This document shows, piece by piece, positions 54,045 to 62,139 of a stretch of DNA of 64,000 nt. The notes under the pieces were generated by a model, which had not been told where the DNA came from, ran no database searches, and saw only the letters and a list, made by a program, of their open reading frames with translations. How positions within the stretch are numbered: the stretch's first letter is position 1; every line of letters starts with the position of its first letter. Where the stretch lies: the NCBI GenBank assembly GCA_014359765.1, contig JACIYT010000002.1:1-64000 (forward strand). The letters run 5' to 3'. The translations under genes were made by a program, and so were the position numbers. The DNA comes from Roseovarius sp. (GTDB taxonomy: Bacteria > Pseudomonadota > Alphaproteobacteria > Rhodobacterales > Rhodobacteraceae).

Positions 54045-54642
54045 CGGCGGTCTCCTCTCCGCGCAGGCGCAGGATGTCGCGGCAAAGCTCGGCCACCGCC
54101 TGCAACAGCATGAGGAAAACGCCGAAGACGAGGATCGTCTTGATCGGCCAGATCACCGGGCGCCACACGGTCGAACTGCGCTCCAGAACCCCGGTCATCT
54201 CCGCCACTCCCGCGCGCCCCTCGGTCACGAAGCTGCGCAGCAGGTCCCGGAAAAACACCAGCGGCTCGGTGCCGAAATAGCCCAGCGAATAGGCGGTGGA
54301 ACTGATCCCGCCATAGAGCAGAACGCCCAGGTAGAAGAGCAGGAAGAACACCGTGACGGCATCGACCATGGCGCGCTTGCGGGCCGACCACTCGCCGTAA
54401 AAGAGATCCATCCGCACATGCGATCCCATCTGGATCGAATAAGGTCCGCCCAGAACGTAATAGGCTACCATCACGAATTGCGCCGTCTCCAGCGTCCAGA
54501 GCGCGGGGCTGAGGAAGGTCTTGGAGAGCGAGGACCACAGCAGCACCCCCATCAACGCGAAGATGAGATACATGGCGATACGCCCGATAAAGCGGTTCAT
54601 CCGGTCGATGGCCCCGATGTAGCCGCGCATGAGATCACGCAT
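54034..54642 (-). CDS. dctQ: TRAP transporter small permease DctQ
   Basis: 202 residues with four membrane helices and the family region WTLETAQFVMVAYYVLGGPYSIQMGSHVRMDLFYGEWSARKRAMVD. Start at 54642 (MRDLMRGYIGAIDRMN) overlaps the amidohydrolase stop by 8 bases and has GAGG six bases upstream; 54630 is possible. The track start at 54777 lies inside the neighbouring gene. Works with DctM and DctP. Confidence 0.88.
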   Translation of the reverse strand: MRDLMRGYIGAIDRMNRFIGRIAMYLIFALMGVLLWSSLSKTFLSPALWTLETAQFVMVAYYVLGGPYSIQMGSHVRMDLFYGEWSARKRAMVDAVTVFFLLFYLGVLLYGGISSTAYSLGYFGTEPLVFFRDLLRSFVTEGRAGVAEMTGVLERSSTVWRPVIWPIKTILVFGVFLMLLQAVAELCRDILRLRGEETADVP

Positions 54643-55399
54643 CCTGCGCCTCCCCGAGGCCGAGCGCGGCCAGCGCCGGGCGCAGCAGCGTGAGGATCTC
54701 CTCCGCCCGCGCGCGCTGGGCCGCGGGGGTTGCCAGAAGGTCCTGCCGCACCTCCAGCATGACATTGGGCAGGCCATTCGCCAGCCCGTGCCGCCGCAGC
54801 GTGTGGGTCACGCCGTCCTGTGGCCCGTAGGGCGCATTGCGCACGATACGGCGGTCGGTCAGGGCAGGGGCGCGGGCCAGCATCAGATCGGCAAGCCGCG
54901 CGTCGGCGTCGTGCAGGATGCCGATTTCCACCGCGCGCGGGGCCCCGAACCAGATGGGCGAGAAACTGTGCACCGTCACCAGCGCCACCGGCACCTTGCG
55001 CGCCGCGATCATCGCGGCGAGCGCCTCGGTGAACGGCTCGTAAACCGCTCTGGCGCGCGCCGCGCGGGCCGGCGCGTCGAGGCCCCGGTTGCCCGGCACC
55101 TCGATGGTCTCGCTCCGCTCGGGCATGGCCGACGGCGCCTCGGGCGGGCGATTGCAATCATAGACAAGCCGCGAGACGCGGCCCGCGACCAGCGGCGCGT
55201 CGAGCGCCTGCACGAGGTGCCGCGCCAGCGGCTCGGCGCCGGGGTCCCAGGCCGCGTGGCTTTGCCGCGCCGCCGCGTCGAGCCCGAGGCCGCGATAGGC
55301 GTCGGGGATGTGGTTCGAGGCGTGTTCGCAGACGAGAATCACCGCGCCGCGCCCATCCGGGTTCACGATTGCCACCGGGTTTCTGTCGATCTCGGTCAT
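54635..55399 (-). CDS. N-formylglutamate amidohydrolase-like protein
   Basis: 254 residues from ATG 55399 (MTEIDRNPVAIVNPDG). The FGase motifs are VILVCEHASNHIP (about 22-34), HAAWDPGAEPLARHL, SRLVYDCNRPPEAPSAMPE and TVHSFSPIWFG. The family hydrolyses N-formylglutamate in histidine breakdown, but no hut genes are near. In this operon it may cleave a gamma-glutamyl or other amide made by the ligase at 50183. First gene of the TRAP operon, divergent from rpiR. Confidence 0.85.
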   Translation of the reverse strand: MTEIDRNPVAIVNPDGRGAVILVCEHASNHIPDAYRGLGLDAAARQSHAAWDPGAEPLARHLVQALDAPLVAGRVSRLVYDCNRPPEAPSAMPERSETIEVPGNRGLDAPARAARARAVYEPFTEALAAMIAARKVPVALVTVHSFSPIWFGAPRAVEIGILHDADARLADLMLARAPALTDRRIVRNAPYGPQDGVTHTLRRHGLANGLPNVMLEVRQDLLATPAAQRARAEEILTLLRPALAALGLGEAQDA

Positions 55400-55414
55400 G
55401 CGTGCCTCTCGCGT

Positions 55415-55430
55415 TGGAAAAAGCTTTCCA
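55415..55430. promoter_or_regulatory. Palindromic operator TGGAAA-N4-TTTCCA
   Basis: Perfect 6-base arms with spacer AAGC lie in the 130-base space between the amidohydrolase and rpiR starts. A half-site TTTTCCA recurs at 55455-55461. GAAA/TTTC dyads are common for RpiR-type regulators, so this is the likely binding site of the adjacent gene product. Confidence 0.55.
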
Positions 55431-55529
55431 TGCCGAATGATTTTCGTCAATATTTTTCCAGACATGCCGTCGCGGTGCCGCCCCGTCGCGGCGCGGCTGC
55501 CGCGAAATCCATCATCGGAGGCTCGCCCC

Positions 55530-56426
55530 GTGCCTGACCGCGCGCCCGAACCCACGCCCCAGACCGCCGCGGCCCCCACCGTGCGCCAGCTCATCCGCCG
55601 GCATTATGCTGCGCTGACGCAGTCCGAGCGCCGTTTCGCCAACGCGCTGCTGGAGAATTACCCCGGCGCGGGGCTTGCCTCGATCACCGCCGCCGCCGAG
55701 GGCGCGGGTGTCTCGGCCCCGGTGGTGGCGCGGCTGGTGCAAAAGCTCGGCTTCAAGGGCTATCCGCAATTCCATCAGGCGCTGCTGGCCGAGCTTCAGG
55801 CCAAGGTCTCGGGGCCTGCTGCGCGGCGCGCGGTCTGGGCCGCCGAGGCGCCGTCTTCGCATCTGCTCAACCGGTTCGCCGCCGCCGTCACCCAGAACCT
55901 CGCCCAGACCTTCGCCAATATCGACACCGCCCAGTTCGACGCGGCGGCGCGCGCGCTGGCCACCGCGCCGGGGCTCTATGTCGTGGGGGGGCGCATCACC
56001 CGGTCGCTGGCCGAATACGCCTTTACCCATTTTCAGGCGATCCGCGACGGAGTGCGCCATCTCTCGGCCGCGCCGGCAAGCTGGCCGCAATACGTGATCG
56101 ACATGGGTGCGGGCGATGCGCTTCTGATCTTCGACATGCGCCGCTACGAGGACAACCTGCTGCGCCTTGCGCGCATCGCCGCCGAGCGCGGGGTGCGCGT
56201 GATCCTCGTCACCGACCAATGGGCCAGCCCGGTCGCGGGCGTGGCCGAGATCACCTTCAACTGCTGGGGCGAGATCCCCTCGGCCTGGGACAGCAATATC
56301 GCCACGCTGTCGCTGGTCGAATCGCTCATCGCGGCCACCCAGGAGGAGCGCTGGCCCGATGCGCGCGACCGTTTCGAGCGGCTCGACCGGCTGTTCGAGA
56401 TGATCCGCCTCTTCCGCGATCCCTGA
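55530..56426 (+). CDS. MurR/RpiR family transcriptional regulator
   Basis: 298 residues. GTG at 55530 has CGGAGG nine bases before it and starts MPDRAPEPT; ATG at 55464 is less likely. The N-terminal HTH_6 domain covers about residues 15-90 (QSERRFANALLENYPGAGLASITAAAEGAGVSAPVVARLVQKLGFKGY). The C-terminal SIS-type domain (GLYVVGGRITRSLAEYAFTHFQ) would bind the pathway ligand. Divergent from the TRAP/ligase operon, which it probably controls. Confidence 0.88.
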   Translation: MPDRAPEPTPQTAAAPTVRQLIRRHYAALTQSERRFANALLENYPGAGLASITAAAEGAGVSAPVVARLVQKLGFKGYPQFHQALLAELQAKVSGPAARRAVWAAEAPSSHLLNRFAAAVTQNLAQTFANIDTAQFDAAARALATAPGLYVVGGRITRSLAEYAFTHFQAIRDGVRHLSAAPASWPQYVIDMGAGDALLIFDMRRYEDNLLRLARIAAERGVRVILVTDQWASPVAGVAEITFNCWGEIPSAWDSNIATLSLVESLIAATQEERWPDARDRFERLDRLFEMIRLFRDP

Positions 56427-56442
56427 GCGTCGCGGCGCGTCG

Positions 56443-57174
56443 TCACATATATCCCCGCACGAGGCTTGCCGCGATCAGCGACCAGCCGTCGGCGATCACG
56501 AAGAACGCCAGCTTGAACGGCAGCGAGACGATGGCGGGCGGCACCATCATCATGCCCATCGACATGAGCACCGCCGCAATCACCAGGTCGATGATCAGGA
56601 ACGGGAGGAAGATCAGGAACCCCACCTGGAACGCGCGCGCGATCTCCGAGAGCATGAAGCTCGGCACCAGCACCGAGAGCGGCGCGTCCGGGCCGGGGGG
56701 GATGGCCGCGGCATCCGGGCGCAGCGCGGCCATGGCGGCGAAGGTCTCGCCGTCGATCCGCGCCGCCATGAATCCGCGAAACGGCTCGATCGCCCGCGCC
56801 AGCCCCTCGGTCAGCTCCACCTCCTCGGCCACCAGCGGCGCGATGCCCTGGTCCCAGGCGGCGGTGAATGTCGGCTCCATCACGAACCAGGTCAGGAACA
56901 GCGCAAGGCTCACCAGCAGCATGTTGGGCGGCGATTGTTGCAGGCCGATCCCCTGGCGCAGGATCGACAGCACGGTGATGATGAACGGAAAGGCGGTGAT
57001 CATGATCGCCAGCCCCGGCGCGAGGCTCAGCACCGTGATCAGCGCGATGAGCTGCACCGTGCGCGCCGAGATCGACCCGCCCTCACCGAGCGAGATCGAC
57101 AGCTCCTGCGCGGCGACCGGCCATGGCAGCGTGACCAGCACCAGCGCCACGATGAGGGCGCGCATCCAGCTCAA
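56443..57174 (-). CDS. fliP: Flagellar export protein FliP
   Basis: 243 residues with a cleavable signal (ending VAAQ) and four membrane segments. Family motifs: TVQLIALITVLSLAPGLAIMITAFPFIITVLSILRQGIG and FLIFLPFLIIDLVIAAVLMSMGMMMVPP. It is a core subunit of the FliPQR export gate. It overlaps fliN by 4 bases and is the last gene of the fliF-fliH-fliN-fliP unit; fliQ and fliR are not in the window. Confidence 0.96.
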   Translation of the reverse strand: MSWMRALIVALVLVTLPWPVAAQELSISLGEGGSISARTVQLIALITVLSLAPGLAIMITAFPFIITVLSILRQGIGLQQSPPNMLLVSLALFLTWFVMEPTFTAAWDQGIAPLVAEEVELTEGLARAIEPFRGFMAARIDGETFAAMAALRPDAAAIPPGPDAPLSVLVPSFMLSEIARAFQVGFLIFLPFLIIDLVIAAVLMSMGMMMVPPAIVSLPFKLAFFVIADGWSLIAASLVRGYM

Positions 57175-57467
57175 GCGAGCCCGTCCCGGAGATCGGCGAC
57201 CTCGGTCAGACGCACCGCGAGCTGCCCCTGCGCGTCGCCCTCGATCTCCTCGAGCTGGCCGCGCGCGATCATCCGCTCGCCGATATAGAGCTCGACCGCG
57301 TCATCGACCCGGCGATCGAGCGCGAGCACCGTATCCCGACCCATCCGGAGCAGGTCCCGGATCAGCGGGCGGGCACGGCCGACGCAGACGGTGATCTCGA
57401 TGGGGACGCCCGAGAACGGGCTCTCGGTCCCGGCGGTTGCGGGGGCGCGGTCGGTGGTGTCGGTCAT
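57171..57467 (-). CDS. fliN: Flagellar motor switch protein FliN
   Basis: 98 residues, a single SpoA domain: VPIEITVCVGRARPLIRDLLRMGRDTVLALDRRVDDAVELYIGERMIARGQLEEI. It forms the C-ring with FliM and FliG. Overlaps fliH and fliP by 4 bases each, so the four genes are translationally chained. Confidence 0.92.
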   Translation of the reverse strand: MTDTTDRAPATAGTESPFSGVPIEITVCVGRARPLIRDLLRMGRDTVLALDRRVDDAVELYIGERMIARGQLEEIEGDAQGQLAVRLTEVADLRDGLA

Positions 57468-58051
57468 GCGATGGCCTTTCCTTCTGGTTGCGCGTCGAAA
57501 AAGCCGCTCACGGCGGCGGTGATGCCCGCGAGAACCTCGGGCAGGTCGATTTCGGCCTCGCTCTCGCCGAAGCGCAGATAGACCTGCCCGGCACCGAGCG
57601 TGTCATCGGCGACCAGGCGCAGCTCCAGCCCACCATCGGCGAGGTGCTCGAGGCGCGGGAGGTCCTCGGGCGCGGCGGCGATCTCGATCGGCTGGCGGCC
57701 AAGCGCGCGGGCGTGATCGTGCAGCATCTCGGCGATGCGCGGCGCGAGGCTCTCCCTGGCCATCTGCGGCAGCACGGATGCCGTCATCTCGGTCAGCAGA
57801 GGGCGCAGCGCCGCCATCACCGCGCTGTAGGCTTCCTCGTAGGTGAAGCGCAGATCCTGAAGGTTCTGGGCCAGATCGGCGGTGATTCGGTGCCCCTCTT
57901 CCGATTGCGCCCGGACCGCGTCATCCCAGCCCGCCTGATAGCCCTTCTCGAAGGCGGCGAGGCGTTCTTCCTCCAGCGCGACATCGGTCATGGCGCGTTC
58001 CGTGCCCTCCCCGGCATCGCCGAATTCCTCGAGAAGATGGGCGATCGACAT
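57464..58051 (-). CDS. fliH: FliH-like flagellar assembly protein
   Basis: 195 residues from ATG 58051 (MSIAHLLEEFGDAGEGTE), after GAGGAGGAG. The N-terminal helix region (AFEKGYQAGWDDAV) and a C-terminal domain (ELRLVADDTLGAGQVYLRFGESEAEIDLPEVL) fit the FliH/SctL family, whose members restrain the FliI ATPase. The sequence is divergent, so the call rests partly on the position between fliF and fliN. Its start shares one base with the fliF stop. Confidence 0.75.
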   Translation of the reverse strand: MSIAHLLEEFGDAGEGTERAMTDVALEEERLAAFEKGYQAGWDDAVRAQSEEGHRITADLAQNLQDLRFTYEEAYSAVMAALRPLLTEMTASVLPQMARESLAPRIAEMLHDHARALGRQPIEIAAAPEDLPRLEHLADGGLELRLVADDTLGAGQVYLRFGESEAEIDLPEVLAGITAAVSGFFDAQPEGKAIA

Positions 58052-59622
58052 CAGACCCGCTCCTCCTCGCCCTCGAGCCATGTGCGCAGGATCTCCACGG
58101 TTTCCTCCTGGCGTTCGCCGATCAGCGCGCGCAGCCGCGCCACCGGGTCATCGGGGCGCGCCGGCCCGTCGGACCAGGAGCCGATCGCGTCCTGCCCTTC
58201 CGTGACCATCGCGAGCGCGGGCTCGTCGAACGCCCCGGTCTCGATCTCGCCGGTCAGCGCCTCCTCTGCCTCGCCCCCCGGAGGCGGGGGGATCTGCGCG
58301 GGCGCCGCCGGTGCGGGGCGCATCAGCACCGGCCGCAACACGAACAGCCCGAGCACCAGCGCGACAATCGCCAGCACCGCCGCCTGCACAAGCGCCATCG
58401 TGTCGAGCGCCAGCCTGTCCAGCAGGCCGGGCGTGGCCAGCGTGCCCTCGGGCACGATCGTCTCGAAGGGCAGCGCCCGGAGCGTCAGCACGTCGCCGCG
58501 CGTCTCGTCGAAGCCCACAGCCGACCCGACCAGATCGCGCAGCGCCGCCAGTTCCTCGTCCGGGCGGGGATCGCCCCCCCCGGGCAGGGCGTTCACCAGA
58601 ACGGCCACGCTCATTCGCCGGATCGCGCCGGGGCCGCGCAGGATCTCGCGCTCGGTCGAGGAGACCTCGTAGTTCACCCGCTCGCGAAGCTCGTCGCTGC
58701 GGCTGCTGGATGGCGCGCCCCCGGCGCCGTCGCCCTCGGGCAGGTTCGAGGCCACGGTGACGCTGCCGCCCTGATCCGAGGAATTCCGGCTGTTCTCCTC
58801 GGTGTCGGTGCTGATGGCCACGCGGCTTTCCGGGTCGAGCCGCCGCTCGCGAATCGATTCGGTCTCGGTCACGGTGTCGAGCGTCACCTCCACCACTGCA
58901 TTGCCGCGTCCGACGCGGGCCTCCAGCAGCCGCAGCGCCCGCAGCCGCAGCGCCTCGGCGCGGTCGTCGGGGGCGTTCGCGGGGGCTTCCTCGGCGCCGA
59001 GAAGCCCGCCTTCCGAATCGATCACGGCCACGTCCTCGGGCAAGAGCCCCGCGACCGCGGACGCCACCAGGAACTGGAGGGCGCGCGCATGTCCCGGCGA
59101 GAGGCCCGCGCCCCTCGTCGTCACCGAGACCGAGGCGGATTGCCGGGTGTTTCGCTGGAACGGGGCGGCGCCGCCGGAGGCGAGATGAACCCGCGCGGCG
59201 ACGATCTGGGGGTGGGCCAGGATGGTGCGCGCGAGCTCACCTTCCTTGGCGCGCCAGTAGGCGGCGTCGAACATCTGCGATGTGGTGCCGAACCCCGACA
59301 GCCCGTCGAGGATCTCGTATCCGCGTGCCGTGCCCGAGGGCAGCCCCTCGCCGGCGAGCACCATGCGCAGACTGTCGCGTTGCGCGCTTGCCACATAGAT
59401 CGCGTCGCCGCGCACCTCATGGGCGATGCCCCGCTGTTCGAGCGCGGCCACCACCTCGCCGGCTGCGGCGCCTTCGAGCCCGGCATAGAGCAGGCTCATG
59501 CCGGGGTTCGCGGCGAGGCGCGCGAGGCCCAGAACGGCCAGGAACACGCCGACCGTTGCCGCGGCCACGATCGCGCGCCGGCGCATGTCGAGCGATTGCC
59601 AGAGGGTAAGGAACTGTTGCAC
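58051..59622 (-). CDS. fliF: Flagellar MS-ring protein FliF
   Basis: 523 residues. GTG at 59622 (MQQFLTLWQSLDMRRR) has GGGAG eight bases before it; the ATG at 59670 in the track lacks one. Membrane helix at about 17-37, the YscJ/FliF domain with MSLLYAGLE, GTARGYEILDGLSGFGTTSQMFDAAYWRAKEGELARTI, a beta-collar domain, a second helix (about 410-430) and the C-terminal FliG-binding segment (RLRALIGERQEETVEILRTWLEGE). It is the base on which the motor and export gate assemble. Confidence 0.93.
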   Translation of the reverse strand: MQQFLTLWQSLDMRRRAIVAAATVGVFLAVLGLARLAANPGMSLLYAGLEGAAAGEVVAALEQRGIAHEVRGDAIYVASAQRDSLRMVLAGEGLPSGTARGYEILDGLSGFGTTSQMFDAAYWRAKEGELARTILAHPQIVAARVHLASGGAAPFQRNTRQSASVSVTTRGAGLSPGHARALQFLVASAVAGLLPEDVAVIDSEGGLLGAEEAPANAPDDRAEALRLRALRLLEARVGRGNAVVEVTLDTVTETESIRERRLDPESRVAISTDTEENSRNSSDQGGSVTVASNLPEGDGAGGAPSSSRSDELRERVNYEVSSTEREILRGPGAIRRMSVAVLVNALPGGGDPRPDEELAALRDLVGSAVGFDETRGDVLTLRALPFETIVPEGTLATPGLLDRLALDTMALVQAAVLAIVALVLGLFVLRPVLMRPAPAAPAQIPPPPGGEAEEALTGEIETGAFDEPALAMVTEGQDAIGSWSDGPARPDDPVARLRALIGERQEETVEILRTWLEGEEERV

Positions 59623-59683
59623 GTCGATATCTCCCGGTGATCGGCCTTCTGCCGGTCCTCGGGTCATCATTGACGGATGGGGC

Positions 59684-59698
59684 TTAAGATTCGGTTAG
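59684..59698. promoter_or_regulatory. CtrA-like site between fliF and fliL
   Basis: TTAA-GATTCGG-TTAG matches CtrA consensus TTAA-N7-TTAA at 7 of 8 positions. It is 45 bases before fliL and 61 before fliF, placed to control both directions. CtrA drives flagellar genes in Rhodobacterales. Confidence 0.55.
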
Positions 59699-59742
59699 CC
59701 TCTCTGGGTCATAGTGCCAGTGTCAGGAAAAGAGGGGGCATC

Positions 59743-60240
59743 ATGGCCGTGGCCGACGAAACCACTGAAAAAACGCCGGAAAATAGCCCACACTCGCGTC
59801 TGCCGCTGATTCTCGGGCTGGTGCTGGCGCTGGTCGGGGGCGCGGGCGGGTTCCTTGTCGTGCGCGCCGGGCTGCTGCCATTCCCGGGGGCGGGGCAGGG
59901 CGCCGGCGCCCCCGCCGCTCCGCAGGTGGTCGATTTCGGGCATCTCGTCTTCGTGCCGGTCGAACCGCTCGTCGTCTCCTATGCCGAGGCCGGGCGCAGC
60001 CGGCACCTGCGCTTTCGCGCCGAACTCGAGGTGCCGGCGGCACAGGCCGCCGAGGTGACGCGCGTGATGCCGCGCGTGGTCGATGTTCTCAATACCTACC
60101 TGCGCGCGCTGCGGCTCACCGACCTCGAGGAGAGCGGCGCGCTGCTGCGGTTGCGTGGCCAGATGTTGCGCCGGGTGCAGGCGGTGGTGGGCGAAGGGCG
60201 GGTCAACGACCTCCTGGTGATGGAATTCGTGCTGGACTGA
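59743..60240 (+). CDS. fliL: Flagellar basal-body protein FliL
   Basis: 165 residues from ATG 59743 with AGAGGGGG upstream. One membrane helix (LPLILGLVLALVGGAGGFLVV, about 19-39) and a periplasmic FliL domain (FVPVEPLVVSYAEAGRSRHLRFRAELEV, VVDVLNTYLRALRLTDLEES). FliL rings surround the stator and raise its output. Start of the unit fliL-hyp-motE-motA-62136. Confidence 0.9.
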   Translation: MAVADETTEKTPENSPHSRLPLILGLVLALVGGAGGFLVVRAGLLPFPGAGQGAGAPAAPQVVDFGHLVFVPVEPLVVSYAEAGRSRHLRFRAELEVPAAQAAEVTRVMPRVVDVLNTYLRALRLTDLEESGALLRLRGQMLRRVQAVVGEGRVNDLLVMEFVLD

Positions 60241-60249
60241 GGGAAAAAG

Positions 60250-60618
60250 ATGGAACTTGTCGCAGATATCCTGCTCGTTGCCGGCGCGCTCGGCGCGGCG
60301 GTCTATTGTCATGTCCTGGCGCGCCGGCTCAGCCGCTTCAACGATCTCGAGAACGGCGTCGGTGGCGCGGTGGCCGTGCTCTCGGCGCAGGTTGACGATC
60401 TCGCGCGGACGCTGCGCGCGGCGCAGGCAACGGCCAACAGCTCCACCGGGTCGCTCGATGCGCTGACCGAACGGGCCGAGGGTGTGGCCAAGCGATTGGA
60501 ATTGCTGCTGGCATCAATGCATGACCTCCCCGATGTCGCGCCGTCCCCGTCCCCGGCACCGCCCGCCGGTCCGGTCTTTCGCCGTCATCCGCCAGAAGGC
60601 GCGGAGGAGCGGACATGA
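60250..60618 (+). CDS. Flagellar-cluster membrane protein of unknown function
   Basis: 122 residues: an N-terminal membrane helix (ILLVAGALGAAVYCHVLA), a coiled-coil-like middle (DLENGVGGAVAVLSAQVDDLARTLRAA) and a proline-rich end. Nine bases after fliL and overlapping motE by 4. Similar short proteins (DUF6468-like) occur in alphaproteobacterial flagellar operons; the match is from memory. A stator or basal-body accessory is possible. Confidence 0.7.
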   Translation: MELVADILLVAGALGAAVYCHVLARRLSRFNDLENGVGGAVAVLSAQVDDLARTLRAAQATANSSTGSLDALTERAEGVAKRLELLLASMHDLPDVAPSPSPAPPAGPVFRRHPPEGAEERT

Positions 60619-61190
60619 GCGGCACGCGCCGCCGGCAGGCGCGCGGCACGCTCATGGTCATCGCGATGCTTCTCCTGGCTTCGGCGGTGGTGCGTGTGGG
60701 CGACGGTATCGGACAGGCGATGGCGCGGGCCACGCCCGGCGAGCCGGTCGCGCGCCACGCCGCGACGGGGGCGCAATGCGAACAGCCCGAGGATCTGCGG
60801 ATCCTTCTCGACACGCTCAAGGACCGCGAGGCGCGCCTCACCGGCCGCGAGCGTGCGCTCGAGGACCGGATGCAGGCGCTCGCCATCGCCGATGAGCAGA
60901 TCACGCGTCGGCTGGCGGCGCTTGCCGAGGCCGAGGAATCGCTCCGCCGGAGCTTTGCCATCGCCGAGACCGCTGCCGAGGACGATCTCGACAGGCTGAC
61001 CCGCGTTTACGAGACGATGAAGCCGAAACAGGCCGCCGCCCTCTTCGAGAAGATGGATGCGCGCTTTGCCGCAGGGTTTCTTGCGCGGATGCGGCCCGAG
61101 GCGGCGGCGGCGATCATGGCCGGGCTCAGCCCCGAGGCCGCGCATCTCTTCAGCGTGGTGCTCGCGGGGCGAAATGCCGCCGTGGAGTGA
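60615..61190 (+). CDS. motE: MotE family motility chaperone
   Basis: 191 residues. An N-terminal signal/anchor (LMVIAMLLLASAVVRVG), a long coiled coil (about 60-125) and a C-terminal MgtE-N-like domain (ETMKPKQAAALFEKMDARFAAGFLARMRPEAAAAIMAGLSPEAA). This is the MotE layout; in Rhizobium MotE is a periplasmic chaperone for MotC. Overlaps the preceding gene by 4 bases; motA follows after 79. Confidence 0.85.
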   Translation: MSGTRRRQARGTLMVIAMLLLASAVVRVGDGIGQAMARATPGEPVARHAATGAQCEQPEDLRILLDTLKDREARLTGRERALEDRMQALAIADEQITRRLAALAEAEESLRRSFAIAETAAEDDLDRLTRVYETMKPKQAAALFEKMDARFAAGFLARMRPEAAAAIMAGLSPEAAHLFSVVLAGRNAAVE

Positions 61191-61200
61191 ACAGCGGCGC

Positions 61201-61215
61201 TTAACGGTCGGGTAA
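61201..61215 (+). promoter_or_regulatory. CtrA-like site before motA
   Basis: TTAAC-GGTCGG-GTAAC, that is TTAA-N7-GTAA, differs by one base from the CtrA consensus. It lies 54 bases before the motA start in the only larger gap of the gene string. Confidence 0.5.
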
Positions 61216-61269
61216 CCGGCAGGTGTCAGGATCGCAGGATGGCAGCATGGCGCTGCGACGGAGAGGGTG

Positions 61270-62139
61270 ATGATCGGACTTATCGGCATCGTGATCGTTT
61301 TCATCATGGTTTTCGGTGGCTATCTGGCCGCCGGAGGAAAGCTTGGAATCATCGTGGCGGCGCTTCCCTTCGAGATGATGATCATCGCCGGGGCCGCGGT
61401 GGGCGCCTTTCTGATCAGCAATGACGCCACCACGGTCAAGCATACGCTCAAGGATATCGGCAAGGTCTTCAGAGGCCCGCGCTGGAAACCCGAGGATTAC
61501 CGCGATCTGCTGTGTCTGCTCTTCAGCCTCATTCGCCTCGCGCGGCAAAACCCGGTGGCGGCGGAGGAACATATAGAGAATCCTTCCGAATCGTCGATCT
61601 TCACCCGCTATCCCCGGATCCTCGCCGATGCCGAGGCCGTGGCGCTCATCGGTGATACCTTGCGCGCGGCCTCGATGAATTACGACGACCCGCACCAGGT
61701 CGAGGAAGTGCTCGACAAGCGCATGGAGGCCCAGCACCATCACGCCCTGCAATCCAGCCATGCGCTTCAGACCATGGCGGACGGACTGCCCGCGCTCGGC
61801 ATCGTCGCGGCTGTTCTGGGGGTGATCAAGACCATGGCCTCGATCGACCAGCCCCCCGAAATCCTCGGCAAGATGATCGGCGGGGCGCTGGTCGGCACGT
61901 TTCTGGGCGTGTTCCTCGCCTATGGTTTCGTCGGTCCCTTCTCCAACAAGCTGCGCGAGGTGGTCGAGGAGGATGCCCATTTCTACCGCCTGATCCGCGA
62001 GGTTCTGGTCGCCAACCTGCACAACCATGCCGCCAATATCTGCATCGAGGTGGGCCGCCAGAACACGCCCGGCCATAACCGGCCAAGCTTTGACGATCTC
62101 GATGAGGCGCTCAGGGCCCTCAGGCAGGAGGTCGCATGA
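61270..62139 (+). CDS. motA: Flagellar motor stator protein MotA
   Basis: 289 residues with four membrane helices. MIGLIGIVIVFIMVFGGYLAAGGKLGIIV starts the family; the cytoplasmic loop holds EEHIENPSESSIFTRYP and the conserved ADGLPALGIVAAVLGVIKTM is helix 3. It forms the proton-driven stator with MotB (not in the window). ATG at 61270; the GTG just before is an alternative. Overlaps the next gene by ATGA. Confidence 0.95.
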   Translation: MIGLIGIVIVFIMVFGGYLAAGGKLGIIVAALPFEMMIIAGAAVGAFLISNDATTVKHTLKDIGKVFRGPRWKPEDYRDLLCLLFSLIRLARQNPVAAEEHIENPSESSIFTRYPRILADAEAVALIGDTLRAASMNYDDPHQVEEVLDKRMEAQHHHALQSSHALQTMADGLPALGIVAAVLGVIKTMASIDQPPEILGKMIGGALVGTFLGVFLAYGFVGPFSNKLREVVEEDAHFYRLIREVLVANLHNHAANICIEVGRQNTPGHNRPSFDDLDEALRALRQEVA

